The translations under genes were made by a program, and so were the position numbers. Below are positions 8,050-17,691 of a DNA stretch of 46,368 nucleotides, piece after piece. This DNA is from Acidobacteriota bacterium (GTDB lineage: Bacteria; Acidobacteriota; Terriglobia; Bryobacterales; Bryobacteraceae). Every line of letters starts with the position of its first letter. Within the stretch, counting starts at the first letter, position 1. The notes beneath the pieces are model-generated. The model was not told where the DNA came from and did not search any database. It saw only the letters and a program-made list of their open reading frames with translations. The DNA is taken from positions 1 through 46,368 of the forward strand of contig JAPKYZ010000070.1 in NCBI GenBank assembly GCA_026394055.1, in the 5' to 3' direction.

Positions 8050-10710
8050 CTAGTCAATGTACAGAAACTCATTCGAGCTGAGCAGCGCCTGGGCAAAAGC
8101 TCGGAAAGGCATCTTCTTCACGAAGTCCGCCGCCAGCGCCTGCTCCGCGGCGGTGGGCTTGCGCGAGAGCGCCAGCAGATAGGCCGCATCCACGTTGTTC
8201 TCCGCGCGCTGCGCCAGCGCTTCGGCGGCTTTCCAGATGAACTCATCATTCAGCATGGTTAGCGATTGCAACGGCGTGGCGGAGGGAACGCGGCGCGTGC
8301 AGTTGGTGTCGATGATGGGGAAATCGAAGACGCCCAGAAAGCTCATCGGGTAGGTGCGGCGGTGCGTCAGGTAGATGCTGCGGCGCCACTGGGCGTTCGG
8401 CGGCTCCTTGCTCGAGACCACCTGCAGGCCATCGCTGCGCATCTCGAGCTGCACCGGTGGACCACCCGCCGTGAGGTCCAGCTTGCCGGCCGCGCTGATC
8501 AGTGAGTCCCGCAGCGTCTCGGCGTCGAGGCGCATCAGGTTCATCCGCCAGAGCAGCTTGTTCTCGAAGTCGATCCTATTGCCTTGGTCGTGCTGGCGGC
8601 TCGATTGGCGGTAAGCCGTCGAAAGCATGATCTGCTTGTGCAGCCGCTTGGCGCTCCAGCCACCGGCGATGAAGTCGGCCGCGAGATAGTCGAGCAGGGC
8701 TTGGTTCGAAGGGCGCGCGCCGCTGGCGCCGAAGTTGTCCGGCGTTGAGACGAGGCCCACGCCGAAGTGCCCTTGCCAAATGCGATTGACGATCACGCGC
8801 GCCGTCAGCGGATGCTCCGGGCTGGTTAGCCACTCGGCAAAGGCCAGCCGGTAACCCGAGGTCTTGCCTTGCGCCGCTGCTGGCCGCACAGCGTCAGTGC
8901 GGCCGGAGGGTGTCAGCACATCAAAGAACCCGGGCGTCACGCGCGGACCCGGAGCATCCGCGCTGCCGCGCAACAGCAGGCGAATGGCGGGCGGCGTGCC
9001 GACATCCCACAGGGCCTGGATCTTGCCCAAGCGCGGGAACTCGGGGTCCTTGGTATAGGCCTTCGCAAACGGCTCATCAAACTTCTTGAACAGGTACTTT
9101 TGGATCTCGGTCCGTTTGTCGGCGGGCGTCTTCAGCGCCACCTTCACGTCGTCGCGAATGGGCTCCGGGATCAGCTTCAGCTGTTCATTCAGCATCCGCG
9201 CTTCAATCGATTCGTGCTCCGCGGTGGGCAACAGGTAGAGGTGATGGTTCTGCGGCTGGATCCAATCGGTGGGGTTGTAGGCGGTGGTGAACAGCGCCAG
9301 GAAGCGATAGTAGTCTTTCTGCGAGATGGGGTCGAACTTGTGGCTGTGGCAACGGGCGCAGTTCACCGTCAAGCCCAGCGTGCTGCTAGAGACCTTCTCG
9401 ACCAGCTTGAACAGCGCTTCGTAGCGCTCCACCGGCAGGTTTGAAATGTCCTCTTCGGTGATGTCGAGAATGGTCCGCAGATAGCCGGTCGCGGCCAACA
9501 GGTCATTCACCTGCGGCGGGCGTTGCTTCAGCTCGCGCCAGTCCACCAGTTCATCGCCCGCCAGCTGCTCGGTCAAGAACCGGTTCCACGGCATGTCCGC
9601 GTTGAACGCCTTGATCACATAGTCCCGGTAGCGCCACATGCCGTCGGCGTACTCGGCTTTCTTGGGATCAAAGTCCTTGCCGGTGGTGTCGACATAACCC
9701 GCCGCATCCAGCCACTGGCGGCCCCAGCGTTCGCCATAGCGCGGCGAAGCGAGCAGCTTGTCGATCAGCTTCTCGTAGTTGCTGTCGCGCGCAAACTCGT
9801 CGATCTCAGCAGGCGTAGGTGGCAGGCCCGTCAGGTCCAGATAGGCGCGGCGCATCAGCGTGGCCGAGGGCGCGTCGGGACTGAACGACAGCCCCTTGGC
9901 CTCCAGCGGCGCCAGTAAGTGAGCGTCGATCGGCGTGCGCACGCGGGCGGCACCGCGGACCTTGGGTGGGGCAACGGCTTGAGGCTTCTGGAACGCCCAG
10001 AAGCGGCGCTGCTCCGCCGTGACGGGCGGCGCTTCTAGAGGACTGAAGGGACGGTCCGCCGCCTGGAACGAGATGATCTCGCTGAACTCACCGCGGTCAA
10101 TCCATTCGCGGATGACATTGATCTCCGCTTCAGTGAGTGGTGCGCCGGTGCCTTTGGGCGGCATGGTGTGATTGCTGACGCGGCGGACCAGGATGCTGCG
10201 ATCTGAAAAGCCTTCGACAATCACCGGGCCGTTGGTGCTGCCTTTCAAGACATCGCCAACCGTCGCGAGCTTTAGCCCGGCGGCCGCGGTCTTGTCGCCA
10301 TGGCAAGGCGTGCAGCGAGCCACAATAACGGCGGGTACCGCGGAGGCCGTCTTCACCGGAGCGTCCGAGGGAGCATCGGCCTCAATCCACTGCTTGATGA
10401 TCGCCAGGTCTGCATCAGGGATCTTCTGGCCATAGACCGCGGGCGGCATCTGGTGCGTCGAAACCTTCTTCCACAACAGGCTTTCGTCGGGCTTGCCTTT
10501 GGTGATCACCGGCCCGTTGAAGCTGCCACGGAGCGCACCACTGGCGGTGCGCAGATCAAGGCCGAGCTTGGGACTGCTCTGCCCGTGGCAGGTGAAGCAG
10601 TACTTGGTGAAGATCGGCAGCACATCCTTCTCATAGCGCGGTGCCGCTGCCTCAGCCTGGGCCACGCAGCCCGTGGCCAACGCGACGAAGATGAGCCGGC
10701 GATGGGTCAT
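8050..10710 (-). CDS. PSD1 protein with two N-terminal cytochrome-c-like domains plus DUF1549 and DUF1553
   Basis: An 886-residue exported protein. A signal peptide (to about residue 22) is followed by two cytochrome-c-like domains: CFTCHG at 38-43 with a possible axial Met in QMPP near 88, and CTPCHG at 133-138 with NHTMPP near 184. DUF1549 starts near 260 (AYLDLTGLPPTPAEIDEF) and holds CARCHSHKFDP at 451-461. DUF1553 covers about 630-870 (ARVIVNRIWQGHFG, STAYRQSS, and the terminal LLSSNEFLYID). Three CxxCH motifs suggest a multi-haem periplasmic redox protein; the reaction is unknown. It is last in the operon and overlaps the DUF1501 stop by 4 bases (ATGA). Compared with the copies at 19-1632 and 38042-39802, this is the only complete one with N-terminal haem domains. 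Confidence 0.9.
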   Translation of the reverse strand: MTHRRLIFVALATGCVAQAEAAAPRYEKDVLPIFTKYCFTCHGQSSPKLGLDLRTASGALRGSFNGPVITKGKPDESLLWKKVSTHQMPPAVYGQKIPDADLAIIKQWIEADAPSDAPVKTASAVPAVIVARCTPCHGDKTAAAGLKLATVGDVLKGSTNGPVIVEGFSDRSILVRRVSNHTMPPKGTGAPLTEAEINVIREWIDRGEFSEIISFQAADRPFSPLEAPPVTAEQRRFWAFQKPQAVAPPKVRGAARVRTPIDAHLLAPLEAKGLSFSPDAPSATLMRRAYLDLTGLPPTPAEIDEFARDSNYEKLIDKLLASPRYGERWGRQWLDAAGYVDTTGKDFDPKKAEYADGMWRYRDYVIKAFNADMPWNRFLTEQLAGDELVDWRELKQRPPQVNDLLAATGYLRTILDITEEDISNLPVERYEALFKLVEKVSSSTLGLTVNCARCHSHKFDPISQKDYYRFLALFTTAYNPTDWIQPQNHHLYLLPTAEHESIEARMLNEQLKLIPEPIRDDVKVALKTPADKRTEIQKYLFKKFDEPFAKAYTKDPEFPRLGKIQALWDVGTPPAIRLLLRGSADAPGPRVTPGFFDVLTPSGRTDAVRPAAAQGKTSGYRLAFAEWLTSPEHPLTARVIVNRIWQGHFGVGLVSTPDNFGASGARPSNQALLDYLAADFIAGGWSAKRLHKQIMLSTAYRQSSRQHDQGNRIDFENKLLWRMNLMRLDAETLRDSLISAAGKLDLTAGGPPVQLEMRSDGLQVVSSKEPPNAQWRRSIYLTHRRTYPMSFLGVFDFPIIDTNCTRRVPSATPLQSLTMLNDEFIWKAAEALAQRAENNVDAAYLLALSRKPTAAEQALAADFVKKMPFRAFAQALLSSNEFLYID

Positions 10711-12074
10711 GCCAGCAGATCCAACACGGGCTTCGCCCCCGTGACGGTGACGTCCGACGGTGTTTCCATGCGGCCGCCATTGGCATACTGCACTTGCTTG
10801 TGGTCGAGCCCCAACTGCCGCAGCACAGTCGCGATCATGTCCGGCACGGGCACGCGGTTCACCACGGCCTTGTAGCCAAACTCATCGGTCTCGCCATAGA
10901 TGAGGCCCTTCTTGAAGCCACCGCCTGCGAACCAGATGGTGAAGGCATTGCGATTGTGGTCGCGGCCGTCGCCGTTCTGCGTGGTCGGCAGCCGCCCGAA
11001 CTCGCCCGCCCACATGACGATAGTGGAATCGAGCAGGCCGCGGCTCTTCAAATCAGTGATCAGCGCCGCCGAGCCTTGGTCCACTTCGGTGGCGATCTTG
11101 TGCATGTCCTTCTTGATGCTGTTGTGATGGTCCCAGGGCTGGCCGGGACTGGTGGTCACCTGCACAAAGCGAACGCCCTTCTCTACCAGGCGGCGTGCCA
11201 TCAAACAGCGTAGCCCGTAGGCGCCGACATTCGGCTCATCGATGCCGTAGAGCTTCTTGGTCGCAGCCGTCTCTTTGGAGATGTCCAGCACTTCCCCCGC
11301 CGCCAGTTGCATGCGGGCGGCGAGCTCAAAATTGCGAATGCGCGCCTCAAGCTCCAGTTCGCCCGGATGTTGCCGAGCATGCGCCTCATTCAGCTTGGCC
11401 AGCAGATTCAGCGTCTCGCGCTGGCTGTTTTCGGGCTGTGGCGACGGCGGATTCAAGTGGTGGACCGGAGCGCCCTTCATGCTGAATTCGACGCCCGCGT
11501 AGGTGGCGGGCAGATAGCCGCTGGCCCAAAGCTGCTTGCCGCCGATGGTGTAGCCGGTGGGGTCCCGCAGGACGACGTAAGAAGGCAGGTTCTGATTCTC
11601 GGTCCCGAGCGCGTAGCTGATCCAGGCGCCCATCACCGGGCGGCCGGGAAAGATCTTGCACGTCAGCAGCATGTTGAGCGCTTCGAGGTGATTGTTGTGC
11701 TCAGTGTGCATGCTGCGGATGAAGGTGAGGTCGTCCACGATGCTCGCGGTGTGGGGCAGCACCTCGGAGATGTCCATGCCGCACTGGCCGTACTTCTTGA
11801 AGGTGAAGGGACTGGCCAGCAGCGTGTTGACGTTGTTCGGCTGATGGATCTCGACGCCGCCCGGCAAAGGCTGACCGGCCCGCCGCTGTAGCTCGGGCTT
11901 GGGGTCAAACAGATCCATCTGGCTGGGGCCGCCGTTCTGCACCAACTGGATCACGGCCTTTGCCTTGGGCGCGAAGTGAGGCGTCTGTTGAGCGCGCAGC
12001 AGGTCCGCCAACACCATGGACCCGAAGCCCAGGGTTGTCCGTTCAAGTAGCCGCCGCCGCGTCAGGAAGTCCAC
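10707..12074 (-). CDS. DUF1501 family Tat-exported protein
   Basis: A DUF1501 protein of about 455 residues. No ATG start is available: GTG at 12074 gives MDFLTRRRLLERTTLGFG, a typical Tat leader, while an in-frame TTG at 12098 would add eight residues. Signatures seen are NGGPSQMDLFDPKPEL, WAGEFGRLP, GDGRDHNRNAF, FAGGGFKKG, and VPDMIATVLRQLGLDH. These parallel the copy at 1629-2978 block by block. The gene sits between the five-haem cytochrome (49 bases upstream) and PSD1 (4-base overlap). The gene order DUF1501 then PSD1 is the reverse of the copies at 19-2978 and 38042-41213. Confidence 0.9.
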   Translation of the reverse strand: MDFLTRRRLLERTTLGFGSMVLADLLRAQQTPHFAPKAKAVIQLVQNGGPSQMDLFDPKPELQRRAGQPLPGGVEIHQPNNVNTLLASPFTFKKYGQCGMDISEVLPHTASIVDDLTFIRSMHTEHNNHLEALNMLLTCKIFPGRPVMGAWISYALGTENQNLPSYVVLRDPTGYTIGGKQLWASGYLPATYAGVEFSMKGAPVHHLNPPSPQPENSQRETLNLLAKLNEAHARQHPGELELEARIRNFELAARMQLAAGEVLDISKETAATKKLYGIDEPNVGAYGLRCLMARRLVEKGVRFVQVTTSPGQPWDHHNSIKKDMHKIATEVDQGSAALITDLKSRGLLDSTIVMWAGEFGRLPTTQNGDGRDHNRNAFTIWFAGGGFKKGLIYGETDEFGYKAVVNRVPVPDMIATVLRQLGLDHKQVQYANGGRMETPSDVTVTGAKPVLDLLA

Positions 12075-12122
12075 AGTGATTGGCCAACAGGATATCAAGG
12101 CGCTGAGTCAGAAACGGGCGCG

Positions 12123-12641
12123 CTACTTGCCCTCATGGCAGAACTCGCAGCCGGTGCTCGCGCGGAATTGTTTGTGGCAAGCGATGCAGCCCTTCATCGT
12201 GGTGACGTCCACGGTCTTGGCCACGACGTCCATCTGGCCAACTTCTCCATGGCAGACCGTACACTTCGCCCCGGCCAGCAGGTGGGAGCGATGGCTCCAG
12301 TAAATGCCCGCCGGGACGGCGTTGATGCGCACCCAGGGCACTGCCTTCTTGGCCACCGCCACTGCCGACAGCTTTTGAATGGCGGGCTTCTCTTTGGCCA
12401 CCGCCATGTGGCAGGTCATGCAGAACGACGTGGCCGGAAAGGTCATGCTCTCGCCGGGGTCGGGATTGGGGTGACATTGTTGACACCTCAAGCCCAGCGC
12501 GACGTGCAGTTTGTGGCTGTATGGCAGCGGCTGTTCCGGCGCAGTGGAGCTGTTGGTCTGCGCGAACGACGGCACCAGTGCTGCGATGACGCACGCCGCC
12601 ACGGCGGCCACCACCACGGCACGCCGGTCAAGTGAGGCCAT
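12123..12641 (-). CDS. Membrane-anchored or secreted five-haem cytochrome c (c3/c7-like)
   Basis: A 172-residue protein with five CxxCH haem-attachment motifs: CQQCH 53-57, CMTCH 74-78, CTVCH 127-131, CIACH 152-156 and CEFCH 165-169. Extra histidines (YSHKLH near 41-46, SHRSH near 116-120) could be distal ligands. The N-terminal hydrophobic segment (about residues 8-27) is a signal peptide or anchor. I start at ATG 12641 because an upstream in-frame extension runs deep into the flavoprotein gene; this ATG overlaps the flavoprotein stop by 14 bases. The dense haem packing resembles cytochrome c3/c7 or NrfH-like electron carriers. Next to a flavin dehydrogenase, it is the likely electron acceptor. 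Confidence 0.88.
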   Translation of the reverse strand: MASLDRRAVVVAAVAACVIAALVPSFAQTNSSTAPEQPLPYSHKLHVALGLRCQQCHPNPDPGESMTFPATSFCMTCHMAVAKEKPAIQKLSAVAVAKKAVPWVRINAVPAGIYWSHRSHLLAGAKCTVCHGEVGQMDVVAKTVDVTTMKGCIACHKQFRASTGCEFCHEGK

Positions 12642-14499
12642 TGAGCACCAGTAGCTCCTGGACTGCCCGATGAGCTTCGTCAATCGCTTGATTGGTGAAA
12701 GCGGCTGCGCCCGCGTCACTGTTGGCAATGGTGACGCGGCCAAAGCGGCGGCGGCCGATCACGTGGGGCCGCTGCTCGGGCGGCAGGTCCGGGTCGCCCA
12801 ACGCGTCGTAGGTGTAGGCATAGCCGTTGGGCCAGCGGTTGGCCGTGATCGCCAGAATGTCTTCCGCCGGATCAAACCCAGCGGGCCCGAGCATGCGCGC
12901 AAACTGGTCGCGGATCTTGCGTTCGAAATCCGTGAACGTCATCGACAACAGTTCCTGCTGCCCCAGGCGATTCTGTTCCTTGCGCGGAAGGCCGGGACGG
13001 TTGGGGTTGCGCACCAGGTGGACCACAATCGGCTGATCGGGCGTCGTCACCCCACGGTAGCCGCCGACAGTAGTGCCCGGGTCCAGTACGCACGTGGGGT
13101 GGTACATCCCGGGTGAGCTGATGCGCGACACGCCCGCCTTCTGGAATGCGGTCCACCGGCCGATCAGCACGTTGGTGTAGAGCATCGGCACCTTGGCCGG
13201 ATAGGCCAGCGCCTGCTTTTGCTCCGCTGGAATCTCCGGGGCCAGGCTGGGGATCAGGGCGTTGTAGCAAGCCAGGATGCAGTTGCGCGCCTGCACCAGA
13301 TGCATCTTGCCACCTTTGAGATACGCCACGCCAACGGAGCTTGAGCCCTGGTTCTCGACCCGGACGGCCGTGCTGCGCAACCGCAGGCTGACCGGCGAGC
13401 CTGCCTGATCGAGCTTCCCGTAATCGAGCGGCGCCTGCACAATCGATTGCATCGTCTGCGGCCCGGACAGCGCGCCCGGGATCAGCCTGGCCACTAGCAG
13501 CCGCGCGATGGTCGCGTTGCCATCGGGAAAGTGGAAGGTGAAGGAGCTTTCGACAAAACCTTCGTCCAGCTTCAACCCCAGCCCGTTAAAGCCCGGCGAG
13601 CCCCGCTGCGCCGCCTCCAGCGCGGGCGTCGTGTCAACCCGCTTGTTGTTGCGGCCACCATTGCCCAGGAAGAACGCGAGAGCGGTGGGGTTGATCTTGG
13701 CGATGTTCAGCAGATAGTCCTGGTAGCTGATCCGCGCCAGCCGCGCGCGCTTCTGGGCTTCGCTCAACTCGGGTAGGTAGTCCGGGTTCTTGCCGTGCAG
13801 TCGCACCAGATCCCGCCGCGCTTCGGGGCTGAGCGGCATCTGGTCAAAGAAGCCCGGCTGCCGCGCGTTGCCCACCACCAGCTTGTCTTCGAGGAAATGC
13901 TCGCGGTCAAAGAACATGCCGGCGCGGAGCGAGTACTTGGTCTCCAGGTCACGATTGGCGAACTCGGCTTGCCGTTCCACCTCGATGGTCAGATCCTTCA
14001 GCAGCTGCTTGGCGGTGAAGCTGTAGGGATACGGTGTGGCGATGCTCATGGTGCCGCCGTAACCCAGATAGGTCTTGCCGCCGTGGTGGAACTCATTGCG
14101 CTTGGCGTGGCCGCCAAAGTCGTCATGGTTGTCGAGGATGAGGATTCGCTGATCTTCACCCAGTGCACCACGCCAGAAATGGGCGGCCGATAGGCCGGAG
14201 ATACCACCGCCGACGATCACCAGATCATACTGCTCATCAGTGGCCGCCGAGTCCACCGGGAGCTTCGCGTAGGCACCTTGACGGAGGCGCTCCAGCTCCG
14301 CCACCGCCTCTGGATATTCGCCGCGCAATCCCGTGCGGGCGGGTGGCTGGTCAGCGCCAGCACCAGCACCCATCTTCGATTGCCCGAGCGCTGACGCACC
14401 GCCGTAAACACCGGTGGCGGCTACGGCGATTCCATTCAGAAAGTCGCGCCGGGGAATGGACCGGTGCAGGCCCAGTTGCTGATCAGAAAGAAGGCTCAT
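12628..14499 (-). CDS. Tat-exported flavin amine oxidoreductase, spermidine-dehydrogenase-like
   Basis: A 623-residue FAD protein. The N-terminus (DQQLGLHRSIPRRDFLNG) is a Tat leader closely like that of Pseudomonas SpdH-type proteins. After a Gly/Ala-rich spacer, DLVIVGGGISGLSAA (about residues 91-105) is the FAD-binding Rossmann motif, followed by ILILDNHDDFGGHAKRNEF. Near the C-terminus, WPNGYAYTYDALGD and GRVTIANSDAGAAAFTNQAIDEA form the second dinucleotide-binding part. SpdH oxidises spermidine in the periplasm using FAD and haem; the substrate here is inferred only. It is the first gene of the operon, overlapping the five-haem cytochrome, then DUF1501 and PSD1. It diverges from the DUF1592 gene across 132 bases. 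Confidence 0.8.
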   Translation of the reverse strand: MSLLSDQQLGLHRSIPRRDFLNGIAVAATGVYGGASALGQSKMGAGAGADQPPARTGLRGEYPEAVAELERLRQGAYAKLPVDSAATDEQYDLVIVGGGISGLSAAHFWRGALGEDQRILILDNHDDFGGHAKRNEFHHGGKTYLGYGGTMSIATPYPYSFTAKQLLKDLTIEVERQAEFANRDLETKYSLRAGMFFDREHFLEDKLVVGNARQPGFFDQMPLSPEARRDLVRLHGKNPDYLPELSEAQKRARLARISYQDYLLNIAKINPTALAFFLGNGGRNNKRVDTTPALEAAQRGSPGFNGLGLKLDEGFVESSFTFHFPDGNATIARLLVARLIPGALSGPQTMQSIVQAPLDYGKLDQAGSPVSLRLRSTAVRVENQGSSSVGVAYLKGGKMHLVQARNCILACYNALIPSLAPEIPAEQKQALAYPAKVPMLYTNVLIGRWTAFQKAGVSRISSPGMYHPTCVLDPGTTVGGYRGVTTPDQPIVVHLVRNPNRPGLPRKEQNRLGQQELLSMTFTDFERKIRDQFARMLGPAGFDPAEDILAITANRWPNGYAYTYDALGDPDLPPEQRPHVIGRRRFGRVTIANSDAGAAAFTNQAIDEAHRAVQELLVLNGLT

Positions 14500-14631
14500 A
14501 GGGTCGATCTCAAGGGCCGCGAACCGGGCGGGCAGATGGGTGAAGCGTACTACATTTTGCGGCCACCCCGTAGTCCGCGGGTCACTTGCCTAAGAGAGAA
14601 ATTCTCGGGCTGGCCATGAGAACATAGCGTC

Positions 14632-17600
14632 GTGATCCGTATTCTGGCCCTGACGATGTTGATGACGTTGCGAATGGTGGCAGCTGTGCCCGCGGCGCAG
14701 CAGTTCGCCTCGACCGTGCAGCCTTTCCTGCAGAAGCATTGCCTAGGCTGCCACAGTGGCAAAACACCGGCCGCGCAGTTCGACCTGTCGGCTTACAAGA
14801 CGGTGGCCTCCGTCACGCAGGAGTTTCCACGTTGGGCACTCATAATGGAGCGCCTGCGCGCCAAGGACATGCCGCCCAAGCCGCTGCCCGCTCCACCGGC
14901 TGCGGACGCGGACCGGGTGATCCATTGGATCGAGCAGGTGCGCGCGGCGGAGATCAAGCGCTCCGCCGGTGACCCGGGCCTGGTGCTCGCGCGGCGGTTG
15001 AGCAATGCCGAATACAACTACACCATCCGCGACTTGACCGGCCAGAACCTGGAGGTGACCCGCGAGTTCCCCATCGACCCGGCCAACACCGCCGGCTTCG
15101 ACAACTCCGGCGAGTCGCTGACGATGTCGCCGGCCCTGCTGAACAAGTACCTGCAGGCGGCGCGTAGCATCTCCAGCAACATGGTGCTGGCCCCGGAGGC
15201 CATCCAGTTCTCGCCGCACCCCATGCTGGTGGAGACGGACCGCGAGAAGTACGCCATCCAGCGGATCGTCAATTTCTACTTCCGCCAGCCCACCAAGTAC
15301 GCCGACTATTTCGCCGCCGCCTGGCGCTTCCAACATCGGGCAGCGTTGGGCGCGCCACGGGCGACGCTCGAAAGCATCGCGGCGGAGAAGGGATTGAGCC
15401 CGCGCTATCTGCCGCAGGTGTGGACGATCCTGAATGAGCCGGGCGCGATTGGTCCGGTGGCCAAGCTCCAGAGCATATGGAAGGCGCTGCCCACGCCGGG
15501 TCAAGCGGAGCAGCTTGTGGCCGGTTGCCAGGCGATGGACGAGTTTGTGACCAAGCTCCGGGCCCATACTGCCATGCAGTTCGCGGCCCCCAAGGTCCGC
15601 GGCCTGCCTCCGGCTTCGCAACCGTTGCTGAACTGGAAGTTAAAGCAGTTCGCCACCCATCGCCGCGAAAGTGACCCGGCGGCTCTGCGCAACGACGCGG
15701 ACCCGCCGCCTGATGTTCCAGCCATCCCGCGCTACGCCGGTCTGCACCAGGAGGCCGCACCGCGTTGGGCGGCCTTGATGGCGCGAGATCGCGCGGGCGA
15801 CAGCGACCTCGTGGTGCCTGCCGCGGACCGGGCGCGCTACCAGGCCGCCTTTGCCCGTTTGGCGTCGGTGTTCCCCGATAAGTTCTACATCACGGAGCGC
15901 GGACGGTACTTCCCGGATGACTCAGAAGACAAGGGCCGCCTGCTGAGCGCGGGCTATCACAGTGTGCTCGGCTTCTACCGCGACGACCAGCCGCTGATGG
16001 AGCTGATCCTGGATGACAAAAGCCGCCAGGAGTTGGACCGGCTGTGGAATGAGTTCGACTACATCGCGGAGTTCACGGCACGCACCTGGATCCAGTACTT
16101 CTTCAACCAAAGTGGTGAAGTGCAAGGCAAGGGCGCCGAATCGGCCAGTGATCGGCCCGTCGGCCGCGGCATCACCGACGCCGAAGTGATCGCCGCGATG
16201 CGCGATGCGTATCTCGCGAAGGCCGCCGCGGACCCGGGCAATGACCCGGTGGCGCCGCAAGCCATCCGCGAGCACTATGACGGCATCAACACGACGCTCC
16301 GGTCGCTCGAACAGCAGCGAAAGGCAGCTGAGCCGAAGCATCTCGATGCGCTGGTCGCGTTCGCCGCTCGCGCCTACCGCCGCCCGCTCGAGCAGAAGGA
16401 GCGCGAAGATCTGCTGGCCTACTACCGCACCTTGCGCCGCAAGAATGAGCTGTCCCATGAGGCCGCGCTGCGAGAATGTCTCGTGAGCATTTTGATGGCG
16501 CCGGACTTTCTCTATCGCCTGGACCTGCAGAGCTCCGCGCGGCCCAAGGCGAAGCCGGTGAATGCCACCCCGGGCCACCGGCCGCTCTCGAATGAGGCGC
16601 TGGCGAGCCGCCTCAGCTACTTCCTCTGGGCCAGCATGCCGGACCCGGAGCTGATGCGGCATGTAGCGGCGGGTGATCTCCAGCGGCCCGAGGTGCTGCT
16701 CGCTCAAGCGCGCCGGATGCTGAAGGATGAACGAGTACGCGGGCTGGCAACCGAGTTCACGGGCAACTGGCTGGGCTTCCGCCAGTTTGAGACCAACAAC
16801 TCCGTGGACCGCGCTCGCTTCCCGGCATTCAACAATGATCTTCGAACCGCCATGTTCCAGGAGCCCGTGCGTTTGCTGGCCGACGCATTGGCGAATGACC
16901 GGTCGCTGCTCGATCTGCTTTACGGCCGCCACACCTTCGTCAACCCCGCGCTGGCGGCGCACTACGGGATTTCCGGAGTAACCGGCGCAGCCGATCGCTG
17001 GGTCCGCATCGACGACGCGCGCCCCTATGGCCGTGGCGGGTTGCTGCCCATGGCCGTGTTTCTGACGCAGAACTCGCCGGGCCTCCGGACGTCACCGGTG
17101 AAGCGTGGCAACTGGGTGGTGCAGCGCGTGTTGGGCGAAGTGATCCCGCCGCCTCCGCCCGCCGTGCCGGAGTTGCCGAATGACGAATCAACGTCCGAGT
17201 TACCCGTCCGCGACATGCTGGCCAAGCATCGCGAGAATGCCCTCTGTGCCGCCTGCCATGCGCGCATCGATTCGTTCGGGCTGGCTTTTGAAGGCTACGG
17301 ACCCGTGGGCGACCGCCGCACCAACGACTTGGCTGGGCGTCCGGTGGAAACGCAGGTGACCTACCCCGGCGGCATCTCCGGAGCGGGCGTCGAGGGTCTG
17401 CTGAGCTTCATCCGGGAGCGGCGCGAGAAGGACTTTGTGCTGAACATCAGCCGCAAGCTGCTGGCCTTTGCGCTCAACCGGTCCTTGCAGCTTTCTGATG
17501 AAGAGTTAGTCGAGCGCATGGAGGCGCAAGCCAAATCGAGCGGGTACCGCTTGGGCGCGCTGGTGGAAGCCATCGTCAGCAGCCCGCAGTTCCGCCAGCG

Positions 17601-17634
17601 CCGCCTGCCGGAAGCCGCGGCGGCCACGGATTAG
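14632..17634 (+). CDS. DUF1592 family exported haem-motif protein (DUF1587-1595-1592-1588-1585)
   Basis: A 1000-residue protein of the second planctomycete-type family. GTG 14632 gives a signal peptide (hydrophobic to about residue 21); ATG 14656 is an alternative. A cytochrome-c-like motif CLGCH is at 37-41. Then come DUF1587 (LARRLSNAEYNYTIRDLTG, about 125), DUF1595 (FAARAYRRPLEQKEREDL), DUF1592 (SRLSYFLWASMPD and EFTGNWLGFRQ), DUF1588 (LLPMAVFLTQNSPGLRTSPV, with a second c-type motif CAACHARIDSFG at 872-883) and DUF1585 (SRKLLAFALNRSLQLSD). The function is unknown. It is 57 bases upstream of the DUF1552 gene, its usual partner. Confidence 0.9.
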   Translation: MIRILALTMLMTLRMVAAVPAAQQFASTVQPFLQKHCLGCHSGKTPAAQFDLSAYKTVASVTQEFPRWALIMERLRAKDMPPKPLPAPPAADADRVIHWIEQVRAAEIKRSAGDPGLVLARRLSNAEYNYTIRDLTGQNLEVTREFPIDPANTAGFDNSGESLTMSPALLNKYLQAARSISSNMVLAPEAIQFSPHPMLVETDREKYAIQRIVNFYFRQPTKYADYFAAAWRFQHRAALGAPRATLESIAAEKGLSPRYLPQVWTILNEPGAIGPVAKLQSIWKALPTPGQAEQLVAGCQAMDEFVTKLRAHTAMQFAAPKVRGLPPASQPLLNWKLKQFATHRRESDPAALRNDADPPPDVPAIPRYAGLHQEAAPRWAALMARDRAGDSDLVVPAADRARYQAAFARLASVFPDKFYITERGRYFPDDSEDKGRLLSAGYHSVLGFYRDDQPLMELILDDKSRQELDRLWNEFDYIAEFTARTWIQYFFNQSGEVQGKGAESASDRPVGRGITDAEVIAAMRDAYLAKAAADPGNDPVAPQAIREHYDGINTTLRSLEQQRKAAEPKHLDALVAFAARAYRRPLEQKEREDLLAYYRTLRRKNELSHEAALRECLVSILMAPDFLYRLDLQSSARPKAKPVNATPGHRPLSNEALASRLSYFLWASMPDPELMRHVAAGDLQRPEVLLAQARRMLKDERVRGLATEFTGNWLGFRQFETNNSVDRARFPAFNNDLRTAMFQEPVRLLADALANDRSLLDLLYGRHTFVNPALAAHYGISGVTGAADRWVRIDDARPYGRGGLLPMAVFLTQNSPGLRTSPVKRGNWVVQRVLGEVIPPPPPAVPELPNDESTSELPVRDMLAKHRENALCAACHARIDSFGLAFEGYGPVGDRRTNDLAGRPVETQVTYPGGISGAGVEGLLSFIRERREKDFVLNISRKLLAFALNRSLQLSDEELVERMEAQAKSSGYRLGALVEAIVSSPQFRQRRLPEAAAATD

Positions 17635-17691
17635 GCGATGACCGTGAGCCATCAGTGTGCGCCATGATTATGATTGAGGAGTGAGCCGCCG

